Shown here in pieces: positions 54,395 through 62,320 of a stretch of 64,000 bases of DNA; positions within the stretch are counted from its first letter, which is position 1; each line of letters begins with the position of its first letter. The stretch is taken from the NCBI RefSeq assembly GCF_024710485.1, contig NZ_JANJUQ010000031.1, positions 80,816-144,815 on the forward strand. Reading direction: 5' to 3'. The position numbers were made by a program, and so were the translations under genes. Under the pieces are notes generated by a model that worked only from the letters and a program-made list of their open reading frames with translations, made no database searches and was not told the DNA's origin. This stretch comes from Flavobacterium sp. GTDB lineage: Bacteria; Bacteroidota; Bacteroidia; Flavobacteriales; Flavobacteriaceae.

Positions 54395-55285
54395 CTATTT
54401 AACGATAATGGTTTGTCCCAACGACAAGGTATTATCAACCAAATTATTTTTGCGTTTAAGCTCTTCGACAGAAATATTGAAACGTTTTGAAATCGAATAC
54501 AAAGTATCGCCTTTAACAACGGTATATTTTTCAACTTCCGCAGAATAAGCGATTTCTTTTTTAGTCACTACAGCTACATATTCTTTCCCTAAGACTTCGG
54601 CATCATACTTATTCAATTGGTAACGCTCAATCAAGCCGATAAGTTTCTCAGGGTATTTAGGATCTGTAGCGTAACCGGCCGCCTTTAATCCTTTGGCCCA
54701 AGCCGCATAATCGTCTTTACCCAATTGAAACAAAGAGGCATAACGAGGACGGCTGGTTAAAAAATACGAATGGTCACGAAAAGAGCCGCTTGGTTCATCA
54801 TATTTGCGAAAACATTCGTTTTCTTCATCATCGTTGTGACGGATGCTTGGCCCTGTCCACTCTTTGTGGCACTTGATTCCAAAGTGGTTATTGGCTTGCA
54901 CACTCAAAGGTCCGGTACCGGCACCCGATTCTAAAATAGCTTGCCCGAGAGTGATACTAGCCGGGATTCCGGAATTAACCATATTTTCTTTGGCGATGTT
55001 TTTGTATTTTTCAATGTAAGCCAACACCATTTCTGTTGTTACTTTTACACGAGTGGTGGCTTCTAAAACTTCTGAGGAATTGTTTGTTCCCGCAGAAGAT
55101 TTTTTCTGTGAAGCTACTCCGGTATTAGTTCCGTTAGAAGGTCGGTAAATAGGTTTTTTAACCCTTTGAGCTACAGGCGCAGCTGCTTTTCTCGGATCCG
55201 GTTGCGAAGTTCTCACAACAGATTTGTTAGTGCTGCAAGCCATCATAAAAACGGCTACTACTGCTAAAGAAAGTTTCTTAATCAT
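54395..55285 (-). CDS. Glucosaminidase lipoprotein with LysM domain
   Basis: 296 residues. Lipoprotein signal with Cys17 (FMMAC|STNKS). After a basic linker the glucosaminidase (FlgJ/LytG-type) domain covers about 83-225: SGIPASITLGQAILESGAGT contains catalytic Glu119, and NNHFGIKCHKEW is a family signature. A C-terminal LysM (about 252-296) binds peptidoglycan. It should cut the glycan backbone of the cell wall during growth or division. Its start overlaps the upstream gene by 8 nt, a sign of translational coupling. Confidence 0.92.
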   Translation of the reverse strand: MIKKLSLAVVAVFMMACSTNKSVVRTSQPDPRKAAAPVAQRVKKPIYRPSNGTNTGVASQKKSSAGTNNSSEVLEATTRVKVTTEMVLAYIEKYKNIAKENMVNSGIPASITLGQAILESGAGTGPLSVQANNHFGIKCHKEWTGPSIRHNDDEENECFRKYDEPSGSFRDHSYFLTSRPRYASLFQLGKDDYAAWAKGLKAAGYATDPKYPEKLIGLIERYQLNKYDAEVLGKEYVAVVTKKEIAYSAEVEKYTVVKGDTLYSISKRFNISVEELKRKNNLVDNTLSLGQTIIVK

Positions 55286-56198
55286 AGAATTGTATTTCGA
55301 TTTGGTTTTTCTGCTTCAACAAAGCATTCATTCCGCTTACTCCTTGCAAACCACCAGTGTGAATCATGAGTATTTTGGAGCCTTTCGGAAATTTCTTTTT
55401 TTCGATTAAATCTAAAACTCCGAAAGCCATTTTGCCGGTGTAAACCGGATCTAAAGGCAGTTGAAATTTTTGATAAAAATCGTTAATAAATTCAATCAAC
55501 GGTTCATTTACTTTGGCATATCCGCCAAAATGGTAATCTGTCATTAATTGCCAATTGGATTGAGTTACAAACTTACGAATATCTTCTGTTAAAAAATCGC
55601 CTTTGAGTGCCGGAAATCCTAAAACTTGTTGACCAACTTTTGAACTATTGATAATCCCCGAAATGGTTCCTCCCGTCCCGACAGCACAACAAACAAAATC
55701 GAAATCCGCATCGGCTTCGACTAAAATTTCCTCACATCCTTGAACGGCTAAGGCGTTGGTTCCGCCTTCGGGCAACAAATAAAATTTACCGTATCGCTGT
55801 TGCAGGGTTTGGATAAAATCGGTTTCCTGTTTAGAGCGATAAACTTCTCTGGAAACAAACTCAAAAACCATTCCGAATTCTTGAGCCATCTTTAAGGTTG
55901 GGTTTTCCAAAATTTTAGACCGTAGTTCTTCCCCGCGAATAACCCCAATGGTTTTCATGCCATTCTCTTTTCCTGCAGCCGCTACCGCGAGTATGTGATT
56001 GGAAAAAGCACCTCCAAAAGTTAATAATGTTGTTTGGTCATCTGCTTTTGCTTTTTGTAAATTGTAATGCAGTTTTCTGAATTTATTACCGGAAACATAG
56101 GGATGCAACAAGTCTTCACGCTTGATGTAAAGCGAATAATCCGGATTTTGAATAGCGATTTTTTGGTTGTAACTCTTCAAGAAAAACCCTTTTTGCAA
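55278..56198 (-). CDS. 1-aminocyclopropane-1-carboxylate deaminase / D-cysteine desulfhydrase family protein
   Basis: 306 residues as the longest frame. LYIKREDLLHPYVSGNKFRK holds the expected PLP lysine (in SGNKFRK), FGGAFSNHILAVAAAG and VGTGGTISGI are family blocks. Members open ACC or desulfurate D-cysteine; the choice cannot be made from sequence. The start is uncertain: codon 1 is TTG and overlaps an exact -7 promoter box (TACCTTTG), and there is no ATG in the first 25 codons; TTG at 56180 is the next candidate. First gene of the operon with the glucosaminidase and hemL. Confidence 0.85.
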   Translation of the reverse strand: MQKGFFLKSYNQKIAIQNPDYSLYIKREDLLHPYVSGNKFRKLHYNLQKAKADDQTTLLTFGGAFSNHILAVAAAGKENGMKTIGVIRGEELRSKILENPTLKMAQEFGMVFEFVSREVYRSKQETDFIQTLQQRYGKFYLLPEGGTNALAVQGCEEILVEADADFDFVCCAVGTGGTISGIINSSKVGQQVLGFPALKGDFLTEDIRKFVTQSNWQLMTDYHFGGYAKVNEPLIEFINDFYQKFQLPLDPVYTGKMAFGVLDLIEKKKFPKGSKILMIHTGGLQGVSGMNALLKQKNQIEIQFYD

Positions 56199-56505
56199 AG
56201 GTACGAATCACTTAGCTAACCCCAACTTATTTGTATGTAATAATTACTTGCAGACGGAATAGGCCATAACAAAGTAAAAAGTGAAATCAAAATTTTTTAC
56301 ACAATCAAATACATAAAACAATACTTTCAAAATTTACCCCATCAATAAACGGATGTTAACTTATATGGCATTTAAACGTTAAATTTTGTAGTTGAACGAA
56401 AAAAAGTAAATTTTTATATCTAAAAATCATATTTTATTGAAATAAAACAAGTTAATTAATACAAATGATTTATATTTCGTTGTTTTTTCGTTAAATCAAT
56501 AATTT
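56199..56505 (+). promoter_or_regulatory. 307-bp AT-rich spacer with promoter of the large T9SS gene
   Basis: TTTG (56385-56388), 18 nt, then TAAATTTT (56407-56414), one mismatch from consensus, about 90 nt before the ATG. A weaker box TATATTTC (56471-56478) lies nearer. The rest of the spacer holds no gene that I can support. Confidence 0.5.
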
Positions 56506-59500
56506 ATGATTAAAAAAATACCTCTGTCAAAAAACAAATTTGTATTCAAAACCCAAAAAGAAGTAAGACGTTCTATTCTGATAAGTTTTATACTTTTTTT
56601 AATAAGCTACAGCACCAACTATGGTCAATGTTTAAATTATCAAGTTTACGAAAGTTTTAACGGGACTTCTATTCCAACATCCGGTGGAACTTGGGCTCAA
56701 ACTTCTATCACTTTTGGCACAACTCTACCCAGAACAGGAAACAACAGTATCATCTTTAATGCCGCGGATGATGCTATACGCACACCTTTAATCAATAACC
56801 CGGGCGTTTTCTCATTTTGGTACCGAAGAAATACGAATACCACGGCACATTCATTCACTATTCAAACTTCTACAAACGGGACCACTTGGAACACAATAGG
56901 CTCAACTACAACACCAACAGAAACTTACCAACAATACACCATTAATGTTGGCGCCCTTGGACTCACCAATGTTTACATAAGAATTCTTGACACAAGAGCA
57001 TCCGGTAATCACAATCGTATTGTTGACGATATTTCCTGGACATCAACAGTAGCATCAAACAATACTGTAATCCCTGCCTTATCCAACTGTTCTCAAACCA
57101 TAACATGTGGTACCTCTTACACTTTTACGGATGCAGGAGGACAAAACGACGTTTACAATATTTCTACTGATTACACCATAACCTTTACTCCTTCTGTAGC
57201 TACCAATAAAATCCAGTTAGTTTTTAGCTCATTTATAACTGAAAATTGGGATGGAATGGTAATTTACAATGGTCCAAACACTTCATCCCCTATCATTTCA
57301 TCAGGCTTACCAGCCGGATCCAGTGCAACCAACTGTCCGACCGGTTCTTTTTATGGTACAACGAATCCGGGCACAATTATATCAACTGATGTTTCTGGTG
57401 CTATAACCATACGCTTCCGCTCGGATGCAGACACGAATTTAGCCGGTTGGATTGCCAGCGTTAGTTGTATTTCCATACCTAACTGTGTTGCCCCGACGAG
57501 CCAGGCCAGCGCCTTCACGATAGGAACGGCAACCTCAAGCTCGTTACCGGCCACATTCAACGGCACAGCTAACGGCTATTTAGTAATACGTTCAACCAGT
57601 AGTACTCCACCAAGCCAACCGGTTAATGGCATTACTTATTCAGCCGCAAATATTACTACTTTGGGAAGTGGCTTATCATTTGTTCAGAGTGGTACATCAA
57701 CCACAGTAGCAGAGACAGGTCTTACTGGTAATACTCAGTATTATTATTTTATTTATGCCTACAACAACACTAGTTGTTCCGGAGGCCCGGTTTACAATAC
57801 CAACGGACCGTTAGTGGGAAGTGGCATAACTTGTCCCGCCACACCCAATTCCGTGAGCACTTCATCAGTAACTTCTAATAGCTTTACACTCAACTGGGCT
57901 TATCCAACAGGGGGTAATTCAGCAGCCATATCTTATACCATACAAATCACTACAGATGCTGGATATATTAACAATATAGCCGGGTCTCCGTCTACCCTCA
58001 CAGCTCCCGCAACTAGTTTCAATGCAACAGGACTCTCTGTAGGTTCCACTTATTATTATCGAATATTAGCCAGCAACGGATGCAATAGTAGTTATGTAAC
58101 CGGCAGTGCTACCACAACATTAACTAATGACGACTGTATTTCCGCAATACCGCTCACAGTATCATCAACTTGTAACTATACTTTTTACTCCAACAATGGC
58201 GCAACGAATAGTTCGGGAGTTACAGATCCCGGTTGTGCCAGTTATTCAGGTGGTGATGTATGGTTTAGCGTGACCGTGCCTGCCAACGGTATAATAGAAA
58301 TTGACACAGATGACGCTGTTGTAACCGATAGCGGTATGGCCATATATGCAGGAACTTGTGGTAGTTTATCATTAATAGAATGTGATGATGATGACAGTAC
58401 AAACGGGCTAATGTCATACATTACCAAATCGGGACTAACGCCCGGCAGTACTATTTACATTAGGGTTTGGGAATACGGCAATAACAATAACGGAAGCTTT
58501 GGAATTTGCGTTTCAACTCCGGTTCCTCCGATTAATGATAATCCTTGTGGCGCAATAGATCTTAATGTAAACACTAGTTGCAGTTTTCAAACATTCACTA
58601 CTTTGGGGGCCACCAATACAACTATGGTAACAGCTCCAAGTTGCGGTAATTATCAGGGTGGGGACATATGGTTTATCGCAACTGTACCTAGTAACGGAAT
58701 TGTCAGAGTCGACACCAACTCCAATACTATTGCCGATGGAAGTATGGCTGTTTACAGTGGCAGTTGCAGCTCATTAACCCCTTTACAATGTGACACCGAC
58801 AGCAGCAACAATGGTTTAATGCCTTATTTAAATTTTACCGGATTAACACCGGGAAGCATAATTTACATCCGTTTTTGGGAAAGCGGAAACGATATACAAG
58901 GTAACTTTTCAATTTGTCTTTCCACAGATTGTACCTCAGGAAATGGTTCCGGTTCAACTACGGCGGCTTGCCCAGATATCCTAGCCGGAGGCTTAGGCTT
59001 AAACGGCACTGATCCTGACCCTATCACTTGTAGTTCATCAACCTGTGTTACCTTAGAAGCAGAATACCTTCAACTGGGTAACACTTCAAATTATACTGTT
59101 GAAAGCATCCCTTACAATCCGCCTTATCAATTTAGTTGTTTGTCCAACCCTGTAAGTGTGAATGTTGACGATGTTTGGTCGCCCATTGTTAATCTTCCTT
59201 TTAATTTCTGTTTTTACGGCACTAACTACAACCAATGTGTAATTGGCTCCAATGGAGTATTAACATTCAACACCAGTTACGCAGGGACTCCTTCGGGTTA
59301 TGCTTTTAACGACAATCTTCCTAACAACACTGACGATCAATTGGTTGGTAACGCGATTTTTGGTGTATTCCACGACATCGACCCAAGCGAAGGTGGTGAA
59401 GTTGGATGGGAATTAGTCACTTTGGATACCGGATGTAGAGCATTAGTGGCTTCGTGGTCTAATGTTCCCATGTTCTCCGACAACTCAATTTTATATACTG

Positions 59501-61641
59501 GTATGATGGTTTTGTATGAGGACACTAATATCATCGAGGTTTATGTGAAAGAAAAAAACATCGATAACAATAACAGCTCGCCTTGGAACAGCGGCAATGC
59601 TATAATAGGAATACAAAATGCAGCAAGAACACAGGCAGTCGTAGCACCTAATAGAAATGGTTTAAGCACCAACTGGAATGCAACTAATGAAGCTTGGAGA
59701 TTTATGCCTTCGGGAACTTCTATCACTTCTATCAAATGGTTCGAAGGTTCGGGAACAACCGGAACTGTTGTTGGAAACACAGATACCATAAGTGTTTGCC
59801 CAACTGCAACAACAACCTACACAGCCGAGGTAACCTACACCATGTGTAGTGGTTCTGTTGTAAAAGTATTGGATGAGACAACTGTATCGGTTTCCAATGT
59901 AAAAATTTGGAACGGATCAGTGGATAATGATTGGAATAAAAACAACAATTGGACTCCAAGCGGCATTCCTAATAACACCGACTGTGTAAGAATCCCAATC
60001 ACTGCAAATAACCCGCTGATTTCAGGAACAAACTACATTGGCTATGCAGGCTCATTATTGGTGTATAACGGAGCCAAACTAACTATCAATTCCAACAACG
60101 TTCTATCGGTGACAGATTGGGTAAATGTTGAAACCGGTGGTACATTTTTAATCAACAATAACGCAAGTTTGGTTCAAATCAACAATACCGCTAATACCGG
60201 GAATATTGTTTACAAAAGAAACACTTCAATCAGGAAACTTGATTATGTATATTGGTCATCACCCGTAGCCAATTTTGTCATCAACAATATTACTTCTCCT
60301 TTGGCCTTCGGCAGTATTTTTAAATGGAATCCGACAATAGCCAATTCAAACGGTGGACAAGGCAACTGGGCAGGCGCTTCAGGGAATACCATGACAGCAG
60401 GTAAAGGTTTTATTGCCAGTGCTCCGAGTAGTTTCAGCGAAACAGTTCACTCCATTTTTTACGGTAGTTTCACAGGCGTGCCAAACAACGGACCAATCTC
60501 AATCTCGGTATCCAGAGGAAGTGACACCAATACAGCTTACCATATTGGTCTTAACGGCACAGAAATCAATAATTACAGTGATAATTGGAACTTATTGGGC
60601 AACCCTTATCCTTCAGCCATACGTGCCAGTCAATTTTTATACGACAACAATTCTAAAATCATGGGGAACATCCGACTATGGACACACGGAACGTTACCCA
60701 CCAATATCTCTAGTCCGTTCTATGGGTCGTTTGTATACAACTACAGTCCTGGGGATTACCTAACCTATAACTTCACCGGAACCAGTTGTTGTCCGGCAGC
60801 CGGAGCCGATTTATTCATAGGTTCGGGTCAAGGATTCTTTGTGCAAATGGTAGATGGACCACCGGCTTCTGACACTGTAACGTTTAACAACAACTTAAGA
60901 AGCACCGGTTATGACAACAGCAATTTCTACCGATTGAGCAACTCCAATGCCACCGAAAGCTATGTTGACAGCTTGGAAAGAAACAGAATTTGGCTTGATA
61001 TTGTAAATAGTTCAAACGGTTCAGATCGAACCTTATTCGGTTATATACAAGATGCCACCATGTCAGAAGACAACTTCTTCGATTGCTTGACCCAAAATAC
61101 CGGCGATTTAAGAATCTACTCGTTGATTAACGATAAGAAATACATCATCCAAGGCCGATCTTTACCTTTCGATATAAACGACGAAGTGCCAGTAGGCATC
61201 AATGTTCCAACTACAGGAAGCTATAGCATCGGTCTGGCCGCAGTTGACGGATTATTCAACGAACAAAATATCTATTTAAAAGACCTTTTGCTCAACACTA
61301 CTCACGATTTGAAAACGGCGCCTTACCAATTCACCGCTAATGCCGGAAATTATAACGATCGTTTCCGTGTGGTGTATTTGACGGCTGCATTAGGTAATGC
61401 CGACTTAGATCACAACAACGAAATCAAAGTCATTACCAACGAATCACTTAGCGTAAGTTCAAGCCATCAAATCATGCAATCGGTAACTGTTTACAATGTA
61501 CTCGGACAAGAAATAGACCGCTACGAAAATGCCAACAGCAATTTCCTAACGCTATCTAACGTCAGAAAAAACAACACTACACTCTTGCTGAAAATAAAAC
61601 TCGACAATGGTATAACTACTGTAAGAAAGGTAATTTACTAA
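56506..61641 (+). CDS. 1711-residue secreted multidomain protein with T9SS type C signal
   Basis: A basic N-terminal stretch precedes the signal helix (ILISFILFLISYSTNYGQ, cleavage near 41). A jelly-roll/MAM-like region (about 45-185) is followed by a CUB domain (about 194-321, with ITENWDGMVIYNG), a beta region, an FN3 domain (about 443-540), two tandem about 130-residue repeats each with GGD[VI]WF (541-670, 677-807), and a nidogen-like domain (about 889-1052, FGVFHDIDPSEGGEVGW). From about 1134 it shares the module of the 11919 protein (KLDYVYWSSPV, LLGNPYPSAIR), ending TLLLKIKLDNGITTVRKVIY, a type C signal. A surface adhesin is likely. Its stop overlaps the convergent gene by 4 bp. Confidence 0.85.
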   Translation: MIKKIPLSKNKFVFKTQKEVRRSILISFILFLISYSTNYGQCLNYQVYESFNGTSIPTSGGTWAQTSITFGTTLPRTGNNSIIFNAADDAIRTPLINNPGVFSFWYRRNTNTTAHSFTIQTSTNGTTWNTIGSTTTPTETYQQYTINVGALGLTNVYIRILDTRASGNHNRIVDDISWTSTVASNNTVIPALSNCSQTITCGTSYTFTDAGGQNDVYNISTDYTITFTPSVATNKIQLVFSSFITENWDGMVIYNGPNTSSPIISSGLPAGSSATNCPTGSFYGTTNPGTIISTDVSGAITIRFRSDADTNLAGWIASVSCISIPNCVAPTSQASAFTIGTATSSSLPATFNGTANGYLVIRSTSSTPPSQPVNGITYSAANITTLGSGLSFVQSGTSTTVAETGLTGNTQYYYFIYAYNNTSCSGGPVYNTNGPLVGSGITCPATPNSVSTSSVTSNSFTLNWAYPTGGNSAAISYTIQITTDAGYINNIAGSPSTLTAPATSFNATGLSVGSTYYYRILASNGCNSSYVTGSATTTLTNDDCISAIPLTVSSTCNYTFYSNNGATNSSGVTDPGCASYSGGDVWFSVTVPANGIIEIDTDDAVVTDSGMAIYAGTCGSLSLIECDDDDSTNGLMSYITKSGLTPGSTIYIRVWEYGNNNNGSFGICVSTPVPPINDNPCGAIDLNVNTSCSFQTFTTLGATNTTMVTAPSCGNYQGGDIWFIATVPSNGIVRVDTNSNTIADGSMAVYSGSCSSLTPLQCDTDSSNNGLMPYLNFTGLTPGSIIYIRFWESGNDIQGNFSICLSTDCTSGNGSGSTTAACPDILAGGLGLNGTDPDPITCSSSTCVTLEAEYLQLGNTSNYTVESIPYNPPYQFSCLSNPVSVNVDDVWSPIVNLPFNFCFYGTNYNQCVIGSNGVLTFNTSYAGTPSGYAFNDNLPNNTDDQLVGNAIFGVFHDIDPSEGGEVGWELVTLDTGCRALVASWSNVPMFSDNSILYTGMMVLYEDTNIIEVYVKEKNIDNNNSSPWNSGNAIIGIQNAARTQAVVAPNRNGLSTNWNATNEAWRFMPSGTSITSIKWFEGSGTTGTVVGNTDTISVCPTATTTYTAEVTYTMCSGSVVKVLDETTVSVSNVKIWNGSVDNDWNKNNNWTPSGIPNNTDCVRIPITANNPLISGTNYIGYAGSLLVYNGAKLTINSNNVLSVTDWVNVETGGTFLINNNASLVQINNTANTGNIVYKRNTSIRKLDYVYWSSPVANFVINNITSPLAFGSIFKWNPTIANSNGGQGNWAGASGNTMTAGKGFIASAPSSFSETVHSIFYGSFTGVPNNGPISISVSRGSDTNTAYHIGLNGTEINNYSDNWNLLGNPYPSAIRASQFLYDNNSKIMGNIRLWTHGTLPTNISSPFYGSFVYNYSPGDYLTYNFTGTSCCPAAGADLFIGSGQGFFVQMVDGPPASDTVTFNNNLRSTGYDNSNFYRLSNSNATESYVDSLERNRIWLDIVNSSNGSDRTLFGYIQDATMSEDNFFDCLTQNTGDLRIYSLINDKKYIIQGRSLPFDINDEVPVGINVPTTGSYSIGLAAVDGLFNEQNIYLKDLLLNTTHDLKTAPYQFTANAGNYNDRFRVVYLTAALGNADLDHNNEIKVITNESLSVSSSHQIMQSVTVYNVLGQEIDRYENANSNFLTLSNVRKNNTTLLLKIKLDNGITTVRKVIY

Positions 61642-61967
61642 TTACAATAGTTCAAAAAATACCAAAAAGACCTTTGCTTCAAATAGTGAAGGTCTTTTTC
61701 GTTAGCATAAGCTTCACGCTCAAACGAAATGGAATAATACGCAGTTTTGACATCTCTTTGCCTCAGAAAATGCCATAAAAACTCCAAACTGTACCACACA
61801 AAAAAAGGCAAAACCAACAACTCCAATTGCTGGCGCAAATGGATTTTCTCATGGTTCAACAATACCGCATCCGCAACACTCTCCCGCTGTTTCAAAAACA
61901 CAAACGGAAAAACGGTTAATCCTCTGTACCCTTTAGGCACTAAATATTTCGAAACGATGAGTATCAT
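61638..61967 (-). CDS. Small HExxH protein, possible minigluzincin-like metallopeptidase
   Basis: 109 residues. LLNHEKIHLRQQLELL contains His39-Glu40-x-x-His43, the zinc metallopeptidase motif, and Glu83 or Glu85 in SFEREAYANE could be the third ligand of a gluzincin. A hydrophobic stretch (LELLVLPFFVWYSLEFLWHF, 48-67) follows the motif, as in membrane-associated M56/M48-like proteins. The size fits the minigluzincin group. Function and activity are unproven. It starts 28 bp from the divergent DUF5522 gene and overlaps the large T9SS gene by 4 bp at the stop. The terminator of that gene lies inside this coding sequence. Confidence 0.7.
   Translation of the reverse strand: MILIVSKYLVPKGYRGLTVFPFVFLKQRESVADAVLLNHEKIHLRQQLELLVLPFFVWYSLEFLWHFLRQRDVKTAYYSISFEREAYANEKDLHYLKQRSFWYFLNYCN
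61664..61699 (+). terminator. Terminator of the 1711-residue gene, inside the convergent gene
   Basis: AAAAAGACCTT (61664-61674) pairs with AAGGTCTTTTT (61689-61699), 14-nt loop, T run at the 3' side. It lies in codons near the 3' end of the minus-strand HExxH gene. Confidence 0.7.
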
Positions 61968-61982
61968 TACTTATAAACTCTT

Positions 61983-61990
61983 TAAATTTG
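61983..61990 (+). promoter_or_regulatory. -7 box just before the DUF5522 ATG
   Basis: TAAATTTG, exact consensus, only 5 nt before the ATG at 61996. No TTG at the -33 distance. If real, the transcript would start at or next to the ATG. Confidence 0.4.
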
Positions 61991-61995
61991 CGTCT

Positions 61996-62178
61996 ATGAA
62001 CGAGCAAAATAAGGAAAATAAATTAATCGAAGGCGAAGACTATTACCTAACGCCCGAAGGTTACAAAGTTTTCACCGAAAAATACCACCTAAAACGCGGC
62101 TATTGTTGCAAAAGTGGTTGCCGTCATTGTCCGTACGGATTTGATAAAAAAACAGGAACCATTAAACCGAAGAAATAA
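61996..62178 (+). CDS. DUF5522 domain-containing protein
   Basis: 60 residues from the ATG at 61996; longer frames reach 61747 but pass through the divergent HExxH gene and lack family-like sequence. EGEDYYLTPEGYKVFTEKYH followed by RGYCCKSGCRHCPYGF matches the small DUF5522 family, with four cysteines and a His that could bind a metal. Function unknown. Repeat element B begins 5 nt after its stop. It precedes hutU by 142 nt. Confidence 0.8.
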   Translation: MNEQNKENKLIEGEDYYLTPEGYKVFTEKYHLKRGYCCKSGCRHCPYGFDKKTGTIKPKK

Positions 62179-62182
62179 AAAT

Positions 62183-62231
62183 AGGCGTTCCCTTTCAGGT
62201 CGGGCTTTCCGCAGTACACGGTACTTGCTCC
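62183..62231 (+). repeat. Dispersed intergenic element, copy B
   Basis: AGGCGTTCCCTTTCAGGTCG and the following TTTCCGCAGTACACGGTAC match copy A at 31244-31291 almost base for base. It contains the same GTAC-3-GTAC hairpin and lies 5 nt past the DUF5522 stop, in sense. A more divergent GC-rich tail runs to about 62270. Confidence 0.75.
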
Positions 62232-62320
62232 ACACGAGCGAAGCGACTGCCGAAGGAATCCCTAACGTACCAACTTAGAACAATAACCTAAAAACATAAA
62301 ACTCACAACATACAACCAAA

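Noticed and set aside
57088..58930. Frameshift or fusion in the 1711-residue gene
   Set aside because: The frame is continuous and successive domains (CUB, FN3, two tandem repeats) follow each other with normal linkers; a long natural multidomain protein is simpler.
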